Program-made: the position numbers and the translations under genes
Shown: one piece after another, positions 1 to 5,744 of the stretch
How positions within the stretch are numbered: position 1 is the stretch's first letter
Layout: each line of letters opens with the position of its first letter
The notes under the pieces: generated by a model
Database searches by the model: none
Told to the model about the DNA's origin: nothing
Seen by the model: only the letters and a program-made list of their open reading frames with translations
DNA from: CAVTZP01 sp964456815
Lineage (GTDB): Bacteria > Chloroflexota > Dehalococcoidia > Dehalococcoidales > BS750m-G39
Assembly (NCBI GenBank): GCA_964456815.1
Contig: CAYWCO010000025.1
Coordinates: 1 to 13,139 of the forward strand
Length of the DNA stretch: 13,139 bases
Reading direction: 5' to 3'

Positions 1-134
1 TGCCCGCCCTCAGAGGTTTCACCTCTAGGACTCTCCTGACCCTGTCTTAAGGGTGGGGTGTAACCCCTTCCTTAAAGGGCGGTGGGTGGGAAAAGATATA
101 AAATTATTGGGGGCTTTGCCTCTCCTTACTCTCC
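1..134. other. Non-coding tail downstream of lysS with two hairpins
   Basis: No gene is supported here. The stretch holds two inverted repeats. The first has a 6-bp perfect stem, AGAGGT (12-17) with ACCTCT (21-26) around a 3-nt loop. The second is larger, spanning 47-75: TTAAGG pairs with CCTTAA, and after a 2x2 internal loop GGGGT pairs with ACCCC around GTA. On the minus strand they lie about 60-120 nt after the lysS stop. Neither is followed by a clean U-tract, so I do not call a terminator. The G/C-run style resembles the hairpin cluster at 3508-3620. Confidence 0.5.
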
Positions 135-1610
135 TTATGGTTTTTCCTTAAGCTGGGGGAATAAAATAACCTCGCGGATTGACTGCTGGCCGGTGAGCAC
201 CATCACCAGTCGGTCTATGCCCACCCCAAGCCCGCCGGCGGGGGGCATGCCGTACTCCAGCGCCAGCAGGAAGTCCTGGTCAATAGTCTCCTCCACCTCA
301 GCCTCCGTCTGGCGCCCCTTTTGCTGCCTTACAAAACGCTCTCTCTGTTCCAGGGGGTCGTTAAGCTCGGTGAAGGCGTTGGCAATCTCCATACCCCCGG
401 CAAAGGCTTCAAAGCGTTCCACCAGACGCTTATTATCCGGTTTGGTCTTAGCCAGCGGCGACATCTCCACGGGGTAGTCAATGAGGAAGGTGGGCTGTAT
501 TAGCTTCGGCTCAACAAAGGTTGAGATAAGCTCGTCTATCAGCTTGCCCCTGTCCTTTTTGGGGTCAGCCTCCATTTTTAAGCCCTGCATCGCCGCCCGC
601 AGCGAATCGGCGTCAGGGTAGTCCTCAAAATCAATGCCGCTATGTTCTTTAATTGCCTGGCGCAGTTCCAGGCGCGGCCAGGGCGGCTTAAATTTAATGG
701 TCTCCTCGCCGAACTTGACCCCTTCGCCGCCCGTAACCTGCTGGCTTATTTCAGACACCATCTCCTCAACCATGCCCATAATGTCGTTATAGTCGGCGTA
801 GGCTTCGTAGCTTTCCAGCATGGTGAACTCGGGGTTGTGCTTGGTTGAGACGCCCTCGTTGCGGAAGATTCGCCCCAGCTCATATACCCGGTCAAAGCCG
901 CCGATAAGCAGCCGCTTGAGGTGAAGCTCGGGGGCAATCCTGAGGTAGAAGTCCTGGTCAAGGGCGTGGTGGTGAGTGGTGAAGGGGCGGGCTAAAGCGC
1001 CGCCGGCTGAGGGCTGGAGCACCGGCGTCTCTACTTCAAGAAATCCCCGCCGGTTGAGGAACTCGCGGATGGTGGTAATAACCAGGCTGCGCACGCGGAA
1101 GATTTCCCTGGCTTCGGTGTTGGCGATTAGGTCTAAGTAACGCTGGCGGTATCTTATTTCCACATCGCTGAGCCCATGCCACTTTTCCGGTAGCGGCTGC
1201 AGCGACTTTGCCAGCAGGGTGAAGTCTGCTACCTCAACGGTTGGCTCCCCGCTCTTGGTCTTGAAGAGCTTGCCGCTGACGCCGATAATATCGCCGATGT
1301 CCAAGTCCTGAAATAGCTTGAGGTTCTCTTCGCTGAGGCGGTCTTTGTAGAAGCATAGCTGGATTTTTCCAGAGCCGTCGCGCAGGTCAAGGAATGAAAT
1401 TTTGCCCATGGGGCGGTTAGCCATGATACGCCCGGCGATGTTAACTACTGCCTCGGCCTGGCTCGTCTCTTTTTGCTTGAGTAGTTCCAGGGCTTGCTCG
1501 GTGGTGTGGCTACGGTGATAGCCGTAGGGGTAGGGGTTGATGCCACGCTCGCGAAGCCGTTCAAGCTTTTGTCGGCGCTGCTCTGCTATACGGTCTAATC
1601 TGGATGCCAT
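135..1610 (-). CDS. lysS: Lysyl-tRNA synthetase, class II
   Basis: This enzyme charges tRNA-Lys with lysine using ATP in the cytoplasm. The 491-residue product is full length for the bacterial class II family. An OB-fold anticodon-binding domain occupies about residues 55-135 (VNIAGRIMANRPMGKISF...). The class II catalytic core follows. Motif 1 lies around 171-200 (FRVRS...GFLEVETPVLQP), motif 2 around 249-266 (FRNEGVSTKHNPEFTMLE), and motif 3 around 455-475 (PPAGGLGVGIDRLVMVL). HNPEF and GLGVGIDR are diagnostic for LysRS. The start at 1610 gives the expected charged N-terminal helix (MASRLDRIAEQRRQKLERLRERGINPYPY). Its upstream AAGAGAG is only a weak Shine-Dalgarno. The first 50 nt lie inside the 3' end of recO, so translation is probably coupled to recO. 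No missing motif is seen. Confidence 0.97.
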   Translation of the reverse strand: MASRLDRIAEQRRQKLERLRERGINPYPYGYHRSHTTEQALELLKQKETSQAEAVVNIAGRIMANRPMGKISFLDLRDGSGKIQLCFYKDRLSEENLKLFQDLDIGDIIGVSGKLFKTKSGEPTVEVADFTLLAKSLQPLPEKWHGLSDVEIRYRQRYLDLIANTEAREIFRVRSLVITTIREFLNRRGFLEVETPVLQPSAGGALARPFTTHHHALDQDFYLRIAPELHLKRLLIGGFDRVYELGRIFRNEGVSTKHNPEFTMLESYEAYADYNDIMGMVEEMVSEISQQVTGGEGVKFGEETIKFKPPWPRLELRQAIKEHSGIDFEDYPDADSLRAAMQGLKMEADPKKDRGKLIDELISTFVEPKLIQPTFLIDYPVEMSPLAKTKPDNKRLVERFEAFAGGMEIANAFTELNDPLEQRERFVRQQKGRQTEAEVEETIDQDFLLALEYGMPPAGGLGVGIDRLVMVLTGQQSIREVILFPQLKEKP

Positions 1611-2370
1611 CGCTTTGCTCTCTTAAGGTGTCCAGCCAGACGGCTGACTTTATCTCCCTTTCCAGTAAGTATTTGAGGTAGTTCCTTATCACCATCTCCA
1701 TCTGATGGGAAAGCTCCGGGTCTATTTTAAGTCCGCTGACAACGGAATAGTCGTTATTTTGTAGTAATAGTAGCACTTTTTGGGCGTTTGCCGAAAGGGG
1801 GTAACCGGGCTGGTCTTGCTGGCAGCAGGCGGGGCAAAGTATGCCGCCAGCGCCGGGGCAGAATGAGTTGGTGGTTTCCTTTAACATGGAGCGGCAGGAG
1901 ACGCACTGCTCAAGCTGGGGGCGGTAGCCGGTCTCGTTCAGGAGATGCAGTTCAAAGTGGCGCAGGACGAGCTCGTTATCACCGCCAAGCTGCAGGCGTT
2001 GCAGCGTCTGGAGCAGTAGCTGGAACAGGGGGTGGTTTTCCAGCTCATCGGCGCCAAACTGGTTGACCAGCTCGGTGGCATAGAGGGCGTAGGAGGTGAG
2101 CTTAAGGTCGCTCTTTAGAGGCAGAAAGCTGTTTATGGTCTGGGTGCCGGTTACGGTATCAATGTTTTTGCCCCGTGCCAGCGAAATCAGGCTGTGGGTG
2201 AGCAGTTCCAGGTGCCCCGACATCTTGCTCCTGGGGCGCCTCACCCCCTTAGCCACCGCCTGAATCTTGCCCAGGTGGGGGGTGAAGAGGGTGAGTATTC
2301 TATCCGCCTCCCCCAGCTTGACCTTTTTTATAACTATGGCTTCAGTCTGGTAGGTTCTTGGCTTGGTCAT
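1561..2370 (-). CDS. recO: DNA repair protein RecO
   Basis: RecO anneals complementary ssDNA and, with RecR, loads RecA onto SSB-coated DNA in the RecFOR pathway. The 269-residue product is slightly longer than usual. It opens with the typical RecO OB-fold (TEAIVIKKVKLGEADRILTL, then GKIQAVAKGVRRPRSK, residues 9-50). The central helical region follows. A zinc-finger-like Cys set is present at C156, C159, C171, C179 and C182 (CVSC...CPAC), as in Deinococcus-type RecO. The ATG at 2370 lies 5 nt after the stop of the upstream DUF4405 gene. There is no convincing Shine-Dalgarno, suggesting coupled translation. The C-terminus overlaps lysS by 50 nt. A degenerate second copy of this gene's start lies at 2683-2728, on the other side of the DUF4405 gene. 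RecR is encoded about 3 kb upstream on the same strand. Confidence 0.93.
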   Translation of the reverse strand: MTKPRTYQTEAIVIKKVKLGEADRILTLFTPHLGKIQAVAKGVRRPRSKMSGHLELLTHSLISLARGKNIDTVTGTQTINSFLPLKSDLKLTSYALYATELVNQFGADELENHPLFQLLLQTLQRLQLGGDNELVLRHFELHLLNETGYRPQLEQCVSCRSMLKETTNSFCPGAGGILCPACCQQDQPGYPLSANAQKVLLLLQNNDYSVVSGLKIDPELSHQMEMVIRNYLKYLLEREIKSAVWLDTLREQSDGIQIRPYSRAAPTKA

Positions 2371-2380
2371 TTTAACTACT
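2338..2380 (-). repeat. Direct repeat, copy A: genuine recO 5' end
   Basis: On the minus strand this copy runs from AGTAGTTAAA through the recO ATG and its first 11 codons (MTKPRTYQTEA). It matches the copy at 2686-2728 in the same orientation at 33 of 43 positions by hand alignment without gaps. The stop codon of the DUF4405 gene (TAG, 2376-2378) lies inside this copy. The two copies closely bracket the DUF4405 gene. Confidence 0.7.
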
Positions 2381-2681
2381 CAAGCACCCTCGGGGTGCGA
2401 TGGACGCTGGTCAGGTAGCGAATGACGCCGCGTAGCGCCTTCCAGTCAAGCGCTATGTGAATCAGCGTTATCGCTATCATCGCCACGCCGAACCATAGGT
2501 GTATTTCATTCCAGTCGTGTTTGGTCAGCCCCAGAAATAGTACTTGCCAGCCGGCTCGAGGTCCAGCGGGAGCCGCCCATAGTATAAACCCGCTTATGGC
2601 GGTCAGACACCAGCCGGCAATCAGCATTATGGCGACCACGGCGCGGGCACGGACTTTAGATTTAGTTGGCTTGTCTTTCAT
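2376..2681 (-). CDS. Small DUF4405-type membrane protein (b561-like)
   Basis: This is a 101-residue protein with two predicted transmembrane helices, about residues 14-36 (AVVAIMLIAGWCLTAISGFI) and 61-79 (HLWFGVAMIAITLIHIALDW). The segment between them carries the conserved KHDWNEIH pattern. Histidines H55, H61 and H75 sit where DUF4405 / cytochrome b561-like proteins place candidate heme ligands, so a redox or membrane anchoring role is plausible but unproven. It resembles the short, two-helix DUF4405 proteins that occur alone rather than fused to larger complexes. Its ATG lies 1 nt after the stop of an 11-codon peptide (2683-2718) that copies the recO start. Its own stop lies 5 nt before the recO ATG. 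It is thus enclosed by direct repeats of the recO start and looks like an insertion upstream of recO. The family assignment is by recognised motif; the function is not known from sequence. Confidence 0.78.
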   Translation of the reverse strand: MKDKPTKSKVRARAVVAIMLIAGWCLTAISGFILWAAPAGPRAGWQVLFLGLTKHDWNEIHLWFGVAMIAITLIHIALDWKALRGVIRYLTSVHRTPRVLE

Positions 2682-2682
2682 T

Positions 2683-2718
2683 TTAAGCCCCCGTCTGGTA
2701 ATTTCGCGGCTTGGACAT
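2683..2718 (-). pseudogene. 11-codon relic of the recO start (MSKPRNYQTGA, stop)
   Basis: Reading the minus strand from the ATG at 2716-2718 gives M-S-K-P-R-N-Y-Q-T-G-A then TAA. The true recO begins M-T-K-P-R-T-Y-Q-T-E-A, so 8 of 11 residues are identical and in phase. The ATG is preceded by TTAAA, exactly as at recO, and lies 5 nt after the stop of the protease gene. Its stop is followed after one nucleotide by the ATG of the DUF4405 gene (TAA-A-ATG). It could therefore now act as a leader peptide coupling protease and DUF4405 translation, or be an inert scar. The relic origin is inferred from the matching phase and position. Confidence 0.6.
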
Positions 2719-2728
2719 TTTAATTACT
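2686..2728 (-). repeat. Direct repeat, copy B: degenerate recO 5' end
   Basis: This is the second copy of the 43-nt sequence at the recO start, in the same orientation, 348 nt further upstream. It matches at 33 of 43 positions, including AGTA-TTAAAATG and the internal TACCAGAC. It begins at the last bases of the protease gene (TAA stop 2724-2726) and ends 4 nt before the DUF4405 ATG. Confidence 0.65.
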
Positions 2729-3458
2729 TTTGTTTAGTTTGTTTGTGCACTGATTTAACAAATTCGCTTAAATGCACCCAGCTTATGGCTTTGCCGCTGG
2801 GCAGAAAGTACTTAATTTGCTCAGTATCCTCTCCATGCTCAGTTACGGTTTCGATTTGCGCTGGTAGTAATTCTTGCTCGATGTTCTGAACAATCATGCC
2901 TATCACAGAACCTCCGCGCTCCACTACCACAGGGGCACCGCTGGCGCCTTTCAGTGCTGGGAAAGATAATTCCAAGCACTGGGTTGGTATTGACTCGGGA
3001 TAAGTACTTTTATAGTAACGCATTACGTTTCCCTTTCGAAAGCAGGGCTCAAAGGTTAGGGCTACTTTTCCATCCTCCATTTGTTCAGGATGTGTACGGC
3101 TAAACTCGGCAGTGATAACGTTCCAATTTACTGGGTAGTCTTTGGTTGCAAGGTCTAGAGGTTGAATGTCGCTAGCTTCTTGTACACGTCCTGAGGCAAT
3201 ATCAAATTGGTGAGAAAATTCGAGGTCAGAAATTGGGCATGGAACAGGTTGACTATTTTGTAAGTCAAATGTTATTGCGTTATAGGTATGTTCTTTGGTG
3301 CTGTCTTTGCCTGGAAATATGTGTTTTGCAGTGAGAAATGTCCCATCGTTGTCAATAAAGAAGGCTGTGCCCAGAAAAAGGTAACTAGGCATTGACGCTT
3401 TATATCTAACGCTTGCTATTGCAAAGATTGCCTTTAATGGCTTGAATGGAAGTGGCAT
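2724..3458 (-). CDS. Trypsin-like serine protease, cytoplasmic form
   Basis: The 244-residue product has the chymotrypsin/trypsin-fold peptidase layout. The catalytic triad is visible: His46 in FLTAKHIF, Asp86 in FDIASG and Ser173 in GASGAPVV, with a normal oxyanion-hole glycine. A conserved GTAFFIDNDGTFLTAKH entry strand precedes the histidine. It lacks the C-terminal PDZ domain of DegP/HtrA proteins and shows no convincing signal peptide (MPLPFKPLKAIFAIASVRYK is only weakly hydrophobic), so a cytoplasmic location is inferred. The gene is visibly richer in A+T than its neighbours, roughly 40-43% GC in sampled lines against well over 50% in lysS, suggesting later acquisition. It lies between a triple-hairpin repeat (3508-3620) and the recO-start relic. 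The start at 3458 has a GGGAGGG about 13 nt upstream, which is a poor spacing. The substrate is unknown. Confidence 0.85.
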   Translation of the reverse strand: MPLPFKPLKAIFAIASVRYKASMPSYLFLGTAFFIDNDGTFLTAKHIFPGKDSTKEHTYNAITFDLQNSQPVPCPISDLEFSHQFDIASGRVQEASDIQPLDLATKDYPVNWNVITAEFSRTHPEQMEDGKVALTFEPCFRKGNVMRYYKSTYPESIPTQCLELSFPALKGASGAPVVVERGGSVIGMIVQNIEQELLPAQIETVTEHGEDTEQIKYFLPSGKAISWVHLSEFVKSVHKQTKQK

Positions 3459-3507
3459 ATTTGTCTTTCTGCCCTCCCTTTAGTTTTGCTCAACCTCACC
3501 CCCTTTG

Positions 3508-3535
3508 TCCCCCTCTCCACTCTTGGAGAGGGGGA
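3508..3535. repeat. Hairpin 1 of GC-rich triple-hairpin element
   Basis: The arms TCCCCCTCTCCA (3508-3519) and TGGAGAGGGGGA (3524-3535) are perfect 12-nt reverse complements around the 4-nt loop CTCT. It is the first of three stems packed into 113 nt. Confidence 0.9.
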
Positions 3536-3543
3536 GGGATTTT

Positions 3544-3568
3544 AGGGAGGGGGCTTCGCCCCCTCCCT
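3544..3568. repeat. Hairpin 2 of GC-rich triple-hairpin element
   Basis: The arms AGGGAGGGGGC (3544-3554) and GCCCCCTCCCT (3558-3568) are perfect 11-nt reverse complements around TTC. The stem is almost entirely G-C pairs. Confidence 0.9.
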
Positions 3569-3573
3569 CACCC

Positions 3574-3620
3574 ATCCCCCTTCCCTTCATAAATACCCAA
3601 GGGAAGGGGGTAAGGGGGAT
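3574..3620. repeat. Hairpin 3 of GC-rich triple-hairpin element
   Basis: The arms CCCCCTTCCCTT (3576-3587) and AAGGGAAGGGGG (3599-3610) are perfect 12-nt reverse complements around an 11-nt loop. The outer ATCCCCC (3574-3580) can alternatively pair with GGGGGAT (3614-3620). This stem lies 17 nt after the DUF6506 stop on the minus strand, so it may hinder read-through or protect the mRNA 3' end. No U-tract follows it, so an intrinsic terminator is not supported. Confidence 0.85.
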
Positions 3621-3626
3621 AGGTTT

Positions 3627-3956
3627 CTATTCTTCTGAAAAGAACCCCGCCTTGGCCAGAATCTCGCCGGTTAGCGTTGTGCTTGGGACATCCCCCCTGG
3701 CTACAGTTATTGCCACTTTATCACCGACAGCGCTGGCAATCCTCGCTACCGCTTGGTGTGTAAAGCCGGGGCAAAGGAAGAGAACCTGAACCCCTTCTTT
3801 TTGGACTAAATCCTTGCACACCTCAACTGCCTGGTCAAAATTCATCTCCTCAATGACTACCATAGTTATTTCCGTCTTAGAGGTCTTGACTGAAGCTCGG
3901 TGCCGCTTGGGGTCGCCATCAGGCGCCATAATCACGAATGCTGATTTAACAATCAT
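3627..3956 (-). CDS. DUF6506 family protein
   Basis: This 109-residue soluble protein resembles the small DUF6506 family. Matching features are the opening KSAFVIMAPDGDPKRHRA, the central D-Q-A-V-E-V-C-K-D-L segment, and the later LFLCPGFTHQAVARIASAVGDKVAITVARGD (residues about 59-88). The alternating strands and helices suggest a small alpha/beta fold. No catalytic motif is recognisable and the family has no established function, so none is assigned. The ATG at 3956 is supported by AAAGGAG 9 nt upstream. The stretch between it and corA (3957-4019) is largely a relic of the recR 3' end, which suggests this gene once followed recR directly. It is followed by the triple-hairpin element. Confidence 0.75.
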   Translation of the reverse strand: MIVKSAFVIMAPDGDPKRHRASVKTSKTEITMVVIEEMNFDQAVEVCKDLVQKEGVQVLFLCPGFTHQAVARIASAVGDKVAITVARGDVPSTTLTGEILAKAGFFSEE

Positions 3957-3976
3957 AATACTAGCTCCTTTACTTG

Positions 3977-4018
3977 CTAAAACTCCTGCCTCTCCTCAGT
4001 ACCAATTTAGGTGACATT
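3977..4018 (-). pseudogene. Degenerate copy of the recR 3' end after corA
   Basis: Read on the minus strand in phase, this stretch gives N-V-T-stop-I-G-T-E-E-R-Q-E-F-stop. The true RecR C-terminus is D-V-T-L-T-R-A-I-E-G-R-Q-E-F-stop. The last 23 nt match at 20 positions, including the exact 14-mer AGGCAGGAGTTTTA. The upstream part aligns with one codon deleted and is more decayed. It begins 1 nt after the corA stop, so corA is bracketed by the true recR end and this copy. It carries an internal stop and cannot encode recR function. Confidence 0.6.
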
Positions 4019-4019
4019 T

Positions 4020-5081
4020 TTAGAGCCATTTTTTCCTCCTGAAATAGGCCAGCATTGAGCCGGCGGCTAGAACCATGATAATCAGGACGATAGGGTAACC
4101 CCAGCGCCAGTTGAGTTCCGGCATGAAGACAAAATTCATGCCATAAACGCCAGCGACGAAGGTTAGCGGGATAAATATTGAGGCAAATATCGTTAGCACC
4201 TTCATTACCTCGTTCATTCTGTTGCTTACACTGGAGAGGTAAATATCAAGCATGCCCGAAACGATATCCCGGTGACTCTCGACACTATCAATGACCTGAA
4301 TTGTATGGTCGTAAACGTCTCTGAGGTATATCCTCGTCGGTTTATGAATAAGTGGCGTTTCAGCCTTCTCCAGCCCGCTGGCTATCTCTCTCAGCGGCCA
4401 GGTTGCCTTGCGCAACAGTATCGTTTCCTCTTTCAGCTTGTGAATAGATTGCAATGTCTCTGTGGCGGGCGTTTTTACCAGGTCTTTTTCGACATCCTCT
4501 ATTACTTCTCCAAGTTTCTCCAGTATGGCAAAGTAGTTATCGACAATACAATCGATTATGGCGTAGGTAAGGTAGTCGGCGCCCGTCTTCCTGATGCGCC
4601 CCTTGCCTTTACTGATTCTTTCTCTCACCGGATTGAGGGTATCCCTCTCGCTCTCGTGGAAGGAAATAACAAAATTGGGACCAAGCACCAAGCTTGCCTG
4701 CTCTGAACTTATTTCGTCCTTCTCTTTGTCGTAATCGGGGATTTTGAGGACGATAAAGATATAGTTTCCCATGTCCTCCATCTTGGTACGCTGTTCTGTA
4801 TTAACGATGTCCTCTAGTATGAGCGGGTGCAGGTCAAAGTGCGTGCCGAGTTTCTCGATAAACTCTACATCATGAATGCCGTCAATGTTTATCCAGGTGA
4901 CCGTTGGTGTGTCTTTAAAGGGGAAGCATTCCTCAACCGTTTTTACTTCCCTCTCCTGGAACTGCGTCTCATCATAGTCAATGAGGGTAATCTTTACCTT
5001 CTTGACCTTCCTTTCCCCTATATGGACGAGGGTTCCTGGGGGAAGCCCCGCTTTTTTTGATACCCTCTTGAGCTTAAACAT
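4020..5081 (-). CDS. corA: CorA-type magnesium transporter
   Basis: CorA is a homopentameric inner-membrane channel that admits Mg2+ (and Co2+ or Ni2+). The 353-residue product has the long N-terminal cytoplasmic domain, then an acidic helical region (LGEVIEDVEKDLVKTP). The two C-terminal membrane helices lie at about 292-312 and 329-348. The signature Y-G-M-N-F is present, with GMN at residues 314-316, followed by the periplasmic loop MPELNWRWGYP. The C-terminus is basic (RRKKWL), as expected. I chose the ATG at 5081 because GAGGTGG stands 4 nt before it. A start at 5141 would add 20 residues with no family resemblance and overlap recR. corA is not a usual member of the dnaX-ybaB-recR operon, and it is flanked by two copies of the recR 3' end. 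Confidence 0.93.
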   Translation of the reverse strand: MFKLKRVSKKAGLPPGTLVHIGERKVKKVKITLIDYDETQFQEREVKTVEECFPFKDTPTVTWINIDGIHDVEFIEKLGTHFDLHPLILEDIVNTEQRTKMEDMGNYIFIVLKIPDYDKEKDEISSEQASLVLGPNFVISFHESERDTLNPVRERISKGKGRIRKTGADYLTYAIIDCIVDNYFAILEKLGEVIEDVEKDLVKTPATETLQSIHKLKEETILLRKATWPLREIASGLEKAETPLIHKPTRIYLRDVYDHTIQVIDSVESHRDIVSGMLDIYLSSVSNRMNEVMKVLTIFASIFIPLTFVAGVYGMNFVFMPELNWRWGYPIVLIIMVLAAGSMLAYFRRKKWL

Positions 5082-5085
5082 ATGA

Positions 5086-5092
5086 CCACCTC
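5086..5092 (-). promoter_or_regulatory. Ribosome binding site deciding the corA start
   Basis: GAGGTGG lies 4 nt upstream of the ATG at 5079-5081. The same heptamer at the same spacing precedes the CetZ-like gene (8964-8970). It supports the shorter of two possible corA starts. Confidence 0.75.
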
Positions 5093-5118
5093 GTTTGAGC
5101 CAGTGAGCCTGAGGACGG

Positions 5119-5163
5119 TTAAAACTCCTGCCTGCCCTCAATGGCTCGGGTCAGGGTAACATC
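5119..5163 (-). repeat. Direct repeat: genuine recR 3' end
   Basis: These are the last 14 codons and the stop of recR (D-V-T-L-T-R-A-I-E-G-R-Q-E-F). A degenerate same-orientation copy occurs at 3977-4018, directly after corA. The best-conserved part is the final 23 nt (20 identities). Confidence 0.6.
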
Positions 5164-5727
5164 GTCGGCGTATTCAAGCTCGGTGCCGAAGGGCAGTCCC
5201 CGGGCAAGGCGAGTAACCTTAATACCGAGGGGGGAAATTTGCTTACTCAGGTACATGGCGGTGGTCTCCCCCTCAAGGGTGGGGTTGGTGGCAAGGATAA
5301 CCTCGCTTACCTCACCGCCCTCCAGCCGCTTCATAAGCTCCTTGGCTCTTATATCGTCAGTCCCCACCCCCTCGGTGGGTGAGATAGCCCCGTGGAGCAC
5401 GTGATACAGCCCGTTATAGCTCTTGATATGTTCCAGAGCCAGAATGTCCTGCGGCTGCTCCACGATACAAATCTTGCTTCGGTCCCGGTTGCTGTTGCCG
5501 CAGATGGGGCAGGGGTCGGAATCGGTAATGTTAAAACAAATAGAGCAGAGCATGGTCTTCTGCTTTACCGAAAGTATAGCCTCAGCCAGAAGCTTGGCTT
5601 GGTCCTCGGGGGTTCGGAGCAGGTAGTAGGCGAGGCGCTGGGCGCTCTTTGGTCCGATGCCGGGCAGTTTATTCAGCTCCTGAATAAGCCTGGATACTGC
5701 TCCGGCGGTGGGTATTTCTTGGTTCAA
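5119..5727 (-). CDS. recR: Recombination mediator protein RecR
   Basis: RecR forms the clamp-like partner of RecO (and RecF) that helps load RecA at gaps. The 202-residue product is full length. It has an N-terminal helix-hairpin-helix (LNKLPGIGPKSAQRLAYYLL, 18-37). A four-cysteine zinc finger follows (C61, C64, C73, C76), then a Toprim domain from about residue 84 (KICIVEQPQDILALE, with E90). The C-terminal RGLPFGTELEYADDVTLTRA is diagnostic. The start is TTG at 5727, chosen because AGGAG lies 8 nt upstream and no ATG occurs near. It sits 17 nt after ybaB, completing the conserved dnaX-ybaB-recR arrangement. Its last 45 nt are partly duplicated beyond corA. Confidence 0.96.
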   Translation of the reverse strand: MNQEIPTAGAVSRLIQELNKLPGIGPKSAQRLAYYLLRTPEDQAKLLAEAILSVKQKTMLCSICFNITDSDPCPICGNSNRDRSKICIVEQPQDILALEHIKSYNGLYHVLHGAISPTEGVGTDDIRAKELMKRLEGGEVSEVILATNPTLEGETTAMYLSKQISPLGIKVTRLARGLPFGTELEYADDVTLTRAIEGRQEF

Positions 5728-5735
5728 TGCTAGCT

Positions 5736-5740
5736 CTCCT
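5736..5740 (-). promoter_or_regulatory. Ribosome binding site supporting the TTG start of recR
   Basis: AGGAG lies 8 nt before the TTG at 5725-5727. The next in-frame residues MNQEIPTAGAVSRLIQEL match the normal RecR N-terminus, so the rare start codon is well supported. Confidence 0.7.
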
Positions 5741-5744
5741 AAAG

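Larger units (their letters stand above)
3459..3626. other. Intergenic region filled by GC-rich hairpin repeats
   Basis: This is the longest gene-free stretch in the window. It lies between the DUF6506 stop and the protease start. Most of it is three consecutive near-palindromes made of C-runs and G-runs, listed separately. A plus-strand open frame runs across it and into the DUF6506 gene, but its translation is low-complexity and shows no family features. A promoter for the protease gene could sit in the last 30 nt but none is clear. Confidence 0.7.

Noticed and set aside
47..75. Intrinsic terminator of lysS
   Set aside because: The hairpin is good but no U-tract follows on the minus strand, so termination cannot be claimed.
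3505..3789. Plus-strand open frame across the hairpin cluster
   Set aside because: Its first third translates the C/G-run hairpins into low-complexity residues and the rest is antisense to the DUF6506 gene.
4272..4706. Plus-strand open frame of 144 codons
   Set aside because: It is antisense to corA, with no recognisable domain and no ribosome binding site.
5082..5141. Longer corA start at 5141
   Set aside because: The added 20 residues do not resemble CorA and overlap recR; GAGGTGG 4 nt before 5081 supports the shorter form.
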